Assembly: GCF_000341345.1 (NCBI RefSeq)
Contig: NC_020302.1
Coordinates: 1,282,075-1,346,074, forward strand
From: Corynebacterium halotolerans YIM 70093 = DSM 44683
GTDB taxonomy: Bacteria; Actinomycetota; Actinomycetes; Mycobacteriales; Mycobacteriaceae
Direction of reading: 5' to 3'
DNA length: 64,000 bases
Made by a program: the position numbers and the translations under genes. The notes under the pieces are model-generated. The model worked only from the letters and a program-made list of their open reading frames with translations, was not told the DNA's origin and did no database searches. Below, piece after piece: positions 57,133 through 64,000 of this stretch (position 1 is the first letter of the stretch; every line of letters starts with the position of its first letter).

Positions 57133-57597
57133 GTGGACATCGTGATGTGGGTACTGATCGTCATCGCCGTTCTCGCCGTGCTGCTCGCAGCATGGCGTTT
57201 TCTGACTCTCAGATCCCGGGGCACCACTGTCATCCTGCGCCGGCTGCCCGCCGGCGGCACCCACGGCTGGCGGCACGGGACCATCCGCTACAACGGTGAC
57301 GACCTGGAGTACTTCAAGCTGCGCTCCATCTCGCCGATGGCGAACCTCGTGTTCAACCGCAAGACCGCCGAGTTCCACGGCACCCGCGGGTTGACGGCCG
57401 CGGAGTCCTCTTTCATGGCCCCGGGACTGGGCGTCTTCGACATCTCCTTCGGTGGGACCCGCTACGAGATCGCCCTGGATCCGCACGGGGCGATGGCGCT
57501 GACCGCCTGGGTGGAGTCCGCCCCGCACATCCGCCAGGAGCGCATCGACCACCACGCCCTGCGGGAGAAGATCACCCGGCGACGGGGCCGGAACTGA
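57133..57597 (+). CDS. DUF2550 membrane-anchored protein
   Basis: A 154-residue protein with one N-terminal helix ([19 protein letters not shown]) and a C-terminal soluble domain beginning [11 protein letters not shown], containing [17 protein letters not shown]. This is the actinobacterial DUF2550 family, regularly found between atpC and nucS. Function unknown. GTG 57133 was chosen, 6 nt after AAGGAG. Confidence 0.9.
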   Translation: MDIVMWVLIVIAVLAVLLAAWRFLTLRSRGTTVILRRLPAGGTHGWRHGTIRYNGDDLEYFKLRSISPMANLVFNRKTAEFHGTRGLTAAESSFMAPGLGVFDISFGGTRYEIALDPHGAMALTAWVESAPHIRQERIDHHALREKITRRRGRN

Positions 57598-57604
57598 ACT
57601 CCGA

Positions 57605-57610
57605 TACCCT
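57605..57610 (+). promoter_or_regulatory. -10 element, leaderless start of nucS
   Basis: TACCCT lies 7 nt before the start codon, with no ribosome-binding site between. Confidence 0.4.
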
Positions 57611-57617
57611 GGATTTC

Positions 57618-58310
57618 ATGCGTCTCGTCATCGCCCGCTGCTCAGTTGATTATGTCGGCCGTCTGGAGGCCCACCTGCCCATGGCGGATCGTCTCCTCAT
57701 GATCAAGGCCGACGGTTCCGTCTCCGTCCACGCCGACGACCGCGCGTACAAACCCCTGAACTGGATGACCCCGCCCTGCAGTGTCACGGAATCGCCGATC
57801 ACGGACGAGGACGGCGAGGACACCGGTGACCTGCTGTGGATCGTGGAGAACCCCAAGGGGGAGCAGCTGCGCATCACCATCGAGGCCGTGCACCACGAGC
57901 GGACCTTCGAGCTGGGGGAGGACCCCGGCCTGGTCAAGGACGGCGTGGAGGCCCACCTGCAGGAGCTGCTCGCCGAGCACATCACCACCCTCGGCGAGGG
58001 TTACAGCCTCATCCGCCGCGAGTTCCCGACCGCGATCGGACCGGTGGACATCCTCGCGAAGGACCACGACGGGGTCACCGTCGCCGTGGAGGTCAAGCGC
58101 CGCGGCGGCATCGACGGCGTCGAGCAGCTGAGCCGCTACCTCGAACTGCTCAACCGCGATGAGCTGCTCCGGCCCGTGCAGGGCGTGTTCGCCGCCCAGC
58201 AGATCAAGCCGCAGGCGCGCACCCTGGCCGAGGACCGCGGCATCCGCTGCGTGACCCTGGACTACCAGGCGCTGCGCGGCATCGAGAGCGACGAGCTGCG
58301 GTTGTTCTAG
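57618..58310 (+). CDS. nucS: Mismatch-specific endonuclease NucS (EndoMS)
   Basis: A 230-residue nuclease replacing MutSL-type mismatch repair in actinobacteria. The catalytic segment [12 protein letters not shown] and [10 protein letters not shown] carries the Asp, Glu and Lys. The C-terminal tail DELRLF is the beta-clamp contact. It cuts both strands at G-T and similar mismatches. TACCCT lies 7 nt before ATG 57618, suggesting a leaderless start. Adjacent to a small Cys/His protein gene. Confidence 0.95.
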   Translation: MRLVIARCSVDYVGRLEAHLPMADRLLMIKADGSVSVHADDRAYKPLNWMTPPCSVTESPITDEDGEDTGDLLWIVENPKGEQLRITIEAVHHERTFELGEDPGLVKDGVEAHLQELLAEHITTLGEGYSLIRREFPTAIGPVDILAKDHDGVTVAVEVKRRGGIDGVEQLSRYLELLNRDELLRPVQGVFAAQQIKPQARTLAEDRGIRCVTLDYQALRGIESDELRLF

Positions 58311-58634
58311 ATGCCACGCAGGAACCGCCCGTCCCGTGGGGCCGGCCGCGGGAATCCGGGACGCCGGGATCAGCGCGCCGTGCCGCGGGAGCTGCCGCGC
58401 GACGGGGCCGCCTTCTACGGCACGCAGGAGACGGAGGGTCCGCGCTGGACCTTCGGTGAGCCGTACCTGTTCCGTCACATGGGCTCGCACGCGGCGAAGA
58501 AGTTCTACGTCTGCCCCGGGTGCAACCAGAACATCCCTCCCGGGGTGGCGCACATCGTCGCCTGGCCGAAGGAGACGGGCCGCGGCGCCGACGACCGGCG
58601 GCACTGGCACCGCCACTGTTGGGACCGGCGGTGA
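58311..58634 (+). CDS. Small zinc-finger-like protein next to NucS
   Basis: A 107-residue protein. The N-terminal 35 residues are Arg/Pro/Gly-rich and probably disordered. The C-terminal part has CPGCNQNIPPGVAH and WHRHCW, giving a likely CxxC...HxxH/C zinc site of the HNH-like type. It is often labelled ATP/GTP-binding protein in databases, but no P-loop is visible. It starts directly after the nucS stop, so the two are probably cotranscribed, suggesting a role with NucS or DNA. Function unknown. Confidence 0.75.
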   Translation: MPRRNRPSRGAGRGNPGRRDQRAVPRELPRDGAAFYGTQETEGPRWTFGEPYLFRHMGSHAAKKFYVCPGCNQNIPPGVAHIVAWPKETGRGADDRRHWHRHCWDRR

Positions 58635-58652
58635 CGCGGAACCCGCAACGGG

Positions 58653-58658
58653 TAGCCT
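58653..58658 (+). promoter_or_regulatory. -10 element, leaderless start of the thiamine-binding gene
   Basis: TAGCCT lies 7 nt before ATG 58666. Confidence 0.4.
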
Positions 58659-58665
58659 GGTGGAC

Positions 58666-58974
58666 ATGATCATCGCTTTTTCCGTCGCCCCGACCGAGAC
58701 CCCGAGCCCGACGGCTGAGATGGCCGACGCCGTCTCCGAGGCCGTGCGCGTCGTGCGGGCCTCCGGCCTGCCGAACGAGACCAACGCCATGTTCACCCTG
58801 ATCGAGGGGGAGTGGGACGAGGTGATGGCCGTGGTCAAGGAGGCCACCGACGCCGTCCTCGCGGTCTCCCCGCGCGTCTCGCTCGTCCTCAAGGCCGATA
58901 TCCGCCCCGGGCACACCGGGCAGCTGACCCAGAAGGTCGACTCCGTGGAGAAGCGCCTCGGAGGTGGGAAGTAG
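58666..58974 (+). CDS. MTH1187/YqgV-family thiamine-binding protein
   Basis: A 102-residue small ferredoxin-like protein. MIIAFSVAPTETPSPTAEMADAV and LVLKADIRPGHTGQLTQKV are typical of the family, which binds hydroxymethylpyrimidine or thiamine as tetramers. The stop overlaps the start of the next gene (TAGTG). Its physiological role in corynebacteria is unproven. Confidence 0.85.
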   Translation: MIIAFSVAPTETPSPTAEMADAVSEAVRVVRASGLPNETNAMFTLIEGEWDEVMAVVKEATDAVLAVSPRVSLVLKADIRPGHTGQLTQKVDSVEKRLGGGK

Positions 58975-59906
58975 TGACCACCCCGAACCGCTTCGTCTCC
59001 GGGGCCCTGGACCTCGGTGAGGTCAAGGCCCGTGCCGAGGCCCGCCAGCAGGCCGCCCGGACACAGCAAAACGGGCAGCAGCCCGCAGCCGGCGGCGTCC
59101 AACCCTTCCTCACCGTCACGCCCGCCAACTTCGAGGAGGAGGTCGTCCGCCGTTCGCTGCAGGTGCCGGTGGTCGTCCTGGTGGGAACCCCACGCAGCCC
59201 CGACTCCGAGCAGCTGAAGGCCGACCTGCAGGCCCTGGCCTCCGGGGGCGGGCTCAGCTTCATCGCGGCCTACGTCGACGCCGACGCCACCCCCGAGGTG
59301 GCGCAGGCTTTCGGCGTGACCGGCCTGCCCACGGTGATCGCGCTCGCCGCCGGCCATCCGCTGACCAATTTCGAGGGTGGTCAGCCGAGGGACGCGGTCA
59401 AGCAGTGGATCGATGCGCTCGTCCAGCAGGTCGGCCCGCAGCTGCAGGGGCTCGACGCCCAGCCGACCGCGGCACCGCAGGAGGAGCCGGAGGACCCGCG
59501 TCTCGACGCCGCGACCTCCGCGCTCAACACCGGCGACTTCGACGCCGCGATCGCCATCTACGAGGACATCCTCACCGGTGATCCGAAGAACGCCGAGATC
59601 GCCCAGGCCCGCGACACCGCCCGTCTGCTCAAGCGGCTCAACCCCGCGGAGCGCACCGACGACCCGGTCGCCACCGCCGACGCGGACCCGGCGGACGTCG
59701 ACAAGCAGTTCGACGCCGCCGACGCCGAGATCGTCGCCGGGGCCCCCGAGAAGGCCTTCGACCGGCTCATCGCCCTGATGACCACGCAGGCCGGCGAGGA
59801 CAGGACCCGCGTGCGCGACCGCCTGGTCGAGCTGTTCGCGCTCTTCGACGCCGCCGATCCACGGGTGGTCACCGCGCGGACGAAGATGGCCAGCGCCCTG
59901 TTCTGA
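58974..59906 (+). CDS. Thioredoxin-fold/TPR co-chaperone-like protein (CnoX-type)
   Basis: A 310-residue protein: an N-terminal linker (residues 1-40), a thioredoxin fold at about 45-145, and a helical TPR-like C-terminus (LDAATSALNTGDFDAAIAIYEDIL). The usual redox CxxC is replaced by TPRSPDS and the protein has no Cys visible in the fold, so it cannot act as a disulfide reductase. CnoX (YbbN) proteins of the same design bind chaperonins and protect from chlorine stress. The GTG start overlaps the previous stop. Confidence 0.85.
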   Translation: MTTPNRFVSGALDLGEVKARAEARQQAARTQQNGQQPAAGGVQPFLTVTPANFEEEVVRRSLQVPVVVLVGTPRSPDSEQLKADLQALASGGGLSFIAAYVDADATPEVAQAFGVTGLPTVIALAAGHPLTNFEGGQPRDAVKQWIDALVQQVGPQLQGLDAQPTAAPQEEPEDPRLDAATSALNTGDFDAAIAIYEDILTGDPKNAEIAQARDTARLLKRLNPAERTDDPVATADADPADVDKQFDAADAEIVAGAPEKAFDRLIALMTTQAGEDRTRVRDRLVELFALFDAADPRVVTARTKMASALF

Positions 59907-59924
59907 GGGCACCCGGCCCGGGTG

Positions 59925-61886
59925 TCACCGCCCCTGCCCGCGCCCGGCCAGGGACGTGACCCGGTCGTCGCCTGAGTCCCGGGCGGCGTTGAGGATGTCG
60001 CGGGCCATGGCGTCGTTGCGCCGGAAGGGGGCGGCGTTCGTGTTCGGCCGGGAGAACGCGCCGAGCGGAATTTCGGAACTCGTGGGGCCGGTGGCCCACA
60101 GCCGGGTGTGCCGGGAGCCGTCCGGGCGGAGCAGCTGGTGGTCGGTGTCCACCTCGAGCCGGCCCGTGCCCACCGGGTGTCCGGCCCCGGTCGGGGCGTC
60201 GATACGCTCCTCGCGCACCAGGCCGTCAGCCGTGACCTGCGCCAGCAGCGGGTTCGCGGTGCCCTCGACCACCTGCGGGGGTAGGAAGGCGTCGATGTAG
60301 GCCTCCGCGCTGAGCTCGACGGGGGACTGGTGGCTGGTGGCCGTGAAGCGGCCGGTCTCCTCGTCGGCGCGCACGACCACACCCGGGCCCAGGAAGCGGA
60401 GGACGTCGGCGCGGTGCAGGGCCAGCAGCTGGTGGAGCCGGTGGGGTGGGGGGCCGGAGTCCACCAGGCTGAAGAAGGACTGCCAGCGGTCGGGGAAGAC
60501 GTGGCGGGAGGCGGCGTCCAGCCGGGCGACCGGCAGGATCCGGGCCAGCTCCATGTGGATGAGCAGGATCGCCATGAACAGCGCCTGGGTCTCGGAGTGC
60601 TCCGGGGAGGTCCGCAGGTGCAGATCCTCCTCGATATAGGCCACGAGTGCGTCCTCCACCTCCTCAGGGGAGGAGAAATGCCGCCCGGCGAAGGGGAGAT
60701 TGATCGCCGCCAGATCCAGGTGGAGGGAGTCATCCGGCACGGCGGCGGCGATGAGGGCGGAACGGTCGGCGCCTGCCGCGACGGCGGAGCGGAACCGCGG
60801 TTCGAACTCCTCCCAGCTCATCGCCGACCACCCGGGATGGCCCGTGAGGATCTCCCGGTAGACAAAGTACTCGCACTCGGCGGTGATGGCCGGCAGGATG
60901 TGCTCGCGGAAATTGATGGTCTCCGGCAGCCGGTTGATGAGCTCGGGCGTGATGAACTGCAGCCGGGTGCCGGTCTGCCCGCGCAGCTGCGAGCTGATCT
61001 TCGAGTGGTAGGGCACCCCGCGCCGCGACCCGATCCACATCCGCGGCTCGCGCCCGGAGGGCTCGTAGCGCAGTCGGTCGGGCTGATCCGGGCGCGGATC
61101 CGGGTGGAAGACGCCGCCGCGCCCCTCGCCGAGTTGGGCCATCACGTCGATGAACGCCAGGCCCATGCCGGAGACGAGAACATCCCGGCCGGCCCCGACC
61201 CCGGAGAGGTCGAGCTCGTGGGACTGCGCGGGGGCGGAGTAGAACAGCCCGTGCCGCCGGGCGAAGTCCCGGTTGGCCGTGGCGCGGGCGTCCTGCGCGG
61301 CGTCGGTGTGGCCGAGGGAGAGCACGACGAGATCCGCCTCGAGCACGGTGCCGTCGGACAGCCGGGCGGTGAAGGGGGAACCGTCGCCGTCCGCCCCGGC
61401 GTGCTCGGTCAGCGAGGTGACCAGGAGGGGGTGGGAGGCCACGGTGACGTGCCCGGGCAGAGTCTGGATGGTCTCGTGGAAGAACCAGCTCAGGTACTGC
61501 GACAGCAGGCGCCGGGAGGCGAAGCTGCCGCCGTCCAGCCCGGCCAGCTCCGGGAGCAGGTCGTCCGTGCCCTCGGGCAGGCTGATCTCCCCCGCGCGGA
61601 CGAGCGCGGCCCATTCGCTCAGGGACGGTCCGGGCCGTGCGGGCCCTGCACAGGTCACCGAATCATCGGTGAAGACGCTGACGTCCTCGGCGCGGGAGTT
61701 CATCAGCAGTAGACCGCTCTGATCAGGGCGCCAGATGCGTCCGGCGCCGGGCTGGTGCGGATCGGCGATGTCGATGTGGAGACGGGAGCCGTCCAGCAGG
61801 TCGGTGTTCGCCAGGATGCGCTCGAGGATGCCCGCGGCGCGGGGACCTCCTCCGACGATGAGCAGACGGGTGAGCGGAGCGGGCAT
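59925..61886 (-). CDS. FAD/NAD(P)-binding protein of uncharacterised function
   Basis: A 653-residue flavoprotein. The N-terminal FAD motif is LLIVGGGPRAAGILERIL, followed by an NAD-binding segment LVVLSLGHTDAA and the GMGLAFIDVMAQLGEG motif. This is the FAD_NAD_binding_9 group (PF13454), seen with siderophore or N-hydroxylation and sulfur-amino-acid genes, but mostly uncharacterised. AAGGAG lies 5 nt before ATG 61886. It is divergent from the ABC transporter operon, with tandem McbR boxes between them, so both may respond to methionine or SAM metabolism. Confidence 0.8.
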   Translation of the reverse strand: MPAPLTRLLIVGGGPRAAGILERILANTDLLDGSRLHIDIADPHQPGAGRIWRPDQSGLLLMNSRAEDVSVFTDDSVTCAGPARPGPSLSEWAALVRAGEISLPEGTDDLLPELAGLDGGSFASRRLLSQYLSWFFHETIQTLPGHVTVASHPLLVTSLTEHAGADGDGSPFTARLSDGTVLEADLVVLSLGHTDAAQDARATANRDFARRHGLFYSAPAQSHELDLSGVGAGRDVLVSGMGLAFIDVMAQLGEGRGGVFHPDPRPDQPDRLRYEPSGREPRMWIGSRRGVPYHSKISSQLRGQTGTRLQFITPELINRLPETINFREHILPAITAECEYFVYREILTGHPGWSAMSWEEFEPRFRSAVAAGADRSALIAAAVPDDSLHLDLAAINLPFAGRHFSSPEEVEDALVAYIEEDLHLRTSPEHSETQALFMAILLIHMELARILPVARLDAASRHVFPDRWQSFFSLVDSGPPPHRLHQLLALHRADVLRFLGPGVVVRADEETGRFTATSHQSPVELSAEAYIDAFLPPQVVEGTANPLLAQVTADGLVREERIDAPTGAGHPVGTGRLEVDTDHQLLRPDGSRHTRLWATGPTSSEIPLGAFSRPNTNAAPFRRNDAMARDILNAARDSGDDRVTSLAGRGQGR

Positions 61887-61979
61887 CCTTCTCCTTCGGC
61901 CGGTGGTGGGCGGGGCAGGGGCTGAATGTGGGCCACCATCCGGTTTACGCGTTGGTGTCAACAACAGGCTAGCCTGTGG

Positions 61980-61995
61980 TAGACAGTTTAGTCTA
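61980..61995. promoter_or_regulatory. McbR box 1 (perfect match)
   Basis: TAGAC-AGTTTA-GTCTA reproduces the C. glutamicum McbR operator TAGAC-N6-GTCTA exactly. It is about 90 bp upstream of both divergent genes. Confidence 0.7.
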
Positions 61996-62001
61996 ATGAG
62001 T

Positions 62002-62017
62002 TAGACTGCTCAGTCTG
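62002..62017. promoter_or_regulatory. McbR box 2 (one mismatch)
   Basis: TAGAC-TGCTCA-GTCTG matches at 9 of 10 positions. It is 22 bp from box 1, two DNA turns, so two McbR dimers would bind on the same face. Confidence 0.6.
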
Positions 62018-62081
62018 CCGGTGGTGGTGCGCTCAGTTTCCCCGACCGGCCCGACTCCGACCAGAGAAAGGTGGTAGCCAC

Positions 62082-63151
62082 ATGGTTTCCCGCAGCGGGG
62101 CCGCCGAGCAGGCGGCGACCCGGAGGCCCGAGACGCAGCGGGACTCGTCCCCGGGGCCGGGGCGCTCGATCACGGACTACCGCGTCAAACCCGTGCGTCG
62201 TCCCGGCCGCTGGGTGGGCACCGTGCTGGTCGCGCTGCTGGTCCTGGCCGTCTTCTGGTCGTTCGCGACCAACCCCCGGTGGGGCTGGGACGTCGTCGCC
62301 GCGTGGCTGTTCGCCGAGTCCGTGCTTGTCGGCCTGTTCGAGACCCTCAAGCTGACCGTCATCGCCGGTGTGCTCGGTTTCGTCCTCGGTGCCGTGCTCG
62401 CCCTGATGCGACTGTCGAGTTCGCCGTTGCTGTCGGGTGTGTCCTGGACCTTCTCCTGGATCTTCCGTTCGACGCCGCTGCTGGTTCAGCTGTTGCTCTG
62501 GTACAACATCGGTTATCTCTACGAACAGGTCACCCTCGGTATCCCGTTCACCGGCATCGCCTTCCTGAACATGGAGACCAATGAACTGATCACCCCGTTC
62601 ATGGCGGCTATCCTCGGCCTGGGCCTCCACCAGGCCGCCTATGCCGCCGAGATCATCCGCGGCGGTATCCTCTCGGTGGACCAGGGCCAGCTCGAGGCCG
62701 CGGCCGCCCTGGGCATCCCGGCCAGCGACCGCTCCCTGCGCATCGTGCTGCCGCAGGCCATGCGGGCCGCACTGCCGGCCTCCTTCAACGAGATCATCTC
62801 TCTGGTCAAGGGCACCGCCATCGTCTACGTGCTCGCCTACCAGGAGCTGTTCCTCACGGTCCAGGTCGTCTACGCCCGGACCCAGGAAGTGCTGCCGATG
62901 CTGCTGGTCGCCACCATCTGGTACATCGTGATCACCTCGGCGCTGTCGATCGCCCAGTACTACGTCGAGCGCCACTTCGCGAAGGGCTCCCTGCGTGAGC
63001 TGCCGCCCACGCCGCTGCAGCGCTTCCGCGCGAAGTTCCGCCGTCGTCCCGAGAGCTCCGGCCCGTCCTGGGCAGCGACTCAGTCGTCGGCGTCTCCGTC
63101 GGCCTCCGAGCCCACGTCCCGGCCGACACAGCACACCCAGGAGGGATCACT

Positions 63152-63155
<4 letters not shown>
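62082..63155 (+). CDS. Polar amino-acid ABC transporter permease
   Basis: A 357-residue HisM-type permease. The EAA motif lies in LEAAAALGIPASDRSLRIVLP. Several membrane helices run from about residue 47 to 300, preceded by a basic N-terminus and followed by a Ser/Pro-rich tail. It forms a transporter with the ATPase encoded in the overlapping next gene (GTGA). A McbR site upstream suggests cystine or methionine-linked substrates, but specificity is not readable from sequence. Confidence 0.88.
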
Positions 63156-63979
<824 letters not shown>

Positions 63980-63984
63980 CGGCG

Positions 63985-64000
63985 ATGCGCGCACCGCAAC
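63985..64000 (+). CDS. Start of the next gene (partial), possibly the solute-binding protein
   Basis: A GGGGAGGAG ribosome-binding site at 63969-63976 is followed by ATG 63985; only MRAPQ is visible. A GTG at 63976 overlaps the ATPase stop and is an alternative start. The operon still lacks a solute-binding protein, which is the likeliest identity, by inference only. Confidence 0.4.

Overview
The window is high-GC actinobacterial DNA from a Corynebacterium; the species was not determined. The gene order closely follows the Corynebacterium glutamicum chromosome as I remember it: yceI/rosR, argS-lysA-hom-thrB, narKGHJI with arnR, the molybdenum-cofactor genes, rho-prfA-prmC-sua5-wecA, the complete atpIBEFHAGDC operon, then nucS and thiamine-binding and thioredoxin-like genes. 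Several control sites match motifs I recall for C. glutamicum regulators CopR, RosR, McbR and GlxR. No insertion sequence, prophage, CRISPR array or rRNA was seen. One tRNA, Arg(CCG), is present.

Layout. 0-2.1 kb: a copper two-component system (copR, truncated copS) divergent from cueP. 2.3-6.2 kb: an SbcCD-like nuclease/ATPase pair. 6.2-9.1 kb: a yceI/rosR redox pair, a PspC protein, an MFS remnant and an SDR-like protein. 9.1-11.8 kb: catC, a His-rich methyltransferase, an esterase and tRNA-Arg. 11.8-20.5 kb: a secreted peptidase, then the argS-lysA and hom-thrB biosynthetic genes, with a secreted protein of unknown function between lysA and hom.

20.8-40.7 kb is a nitrate/molybdenum island. 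On the minus strand lie narK-G-H-J-I, then modA and a fused modB-modC, then arnR, whose start overlaps the end of the transporter gene. The other arm holds mog (plus), an orphan beta-class DNA methyltransferase (minus), a three-domain copper nitrite reductase (plus), a small membrane ORF, and mobA-moaC-moeA-moaA (minus). Together these would import molybdate, build the guanylylated molybdenum cofactor, reduce nitrate to nitrite at the membrane, and reduce nitrite to NO outside it. The molybdate transporter inside the nar/arnR unit, the fused nitrite reductase and its tiny leader ORF are the most distinctive parts.

40.7-59.9 kb is mostly housekeeping: an acyl-CoA ligase, rho and translation-termination genes, threonylcarbamoyl-AMP synthase, WecA, ATP synthase, the mismatch endonuclease NucS and small conserved genes. 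59.9-64 kb: a FAD/NAD(P)-binding protein divergent from a polar amino-acid ABC transporter. Two tandem McbR-type boxes lie between them, suggesting sulfur-amino-acid control. Many genes appear to be leaderless, with a -10 hexamer 7-8 nt before the start codon.
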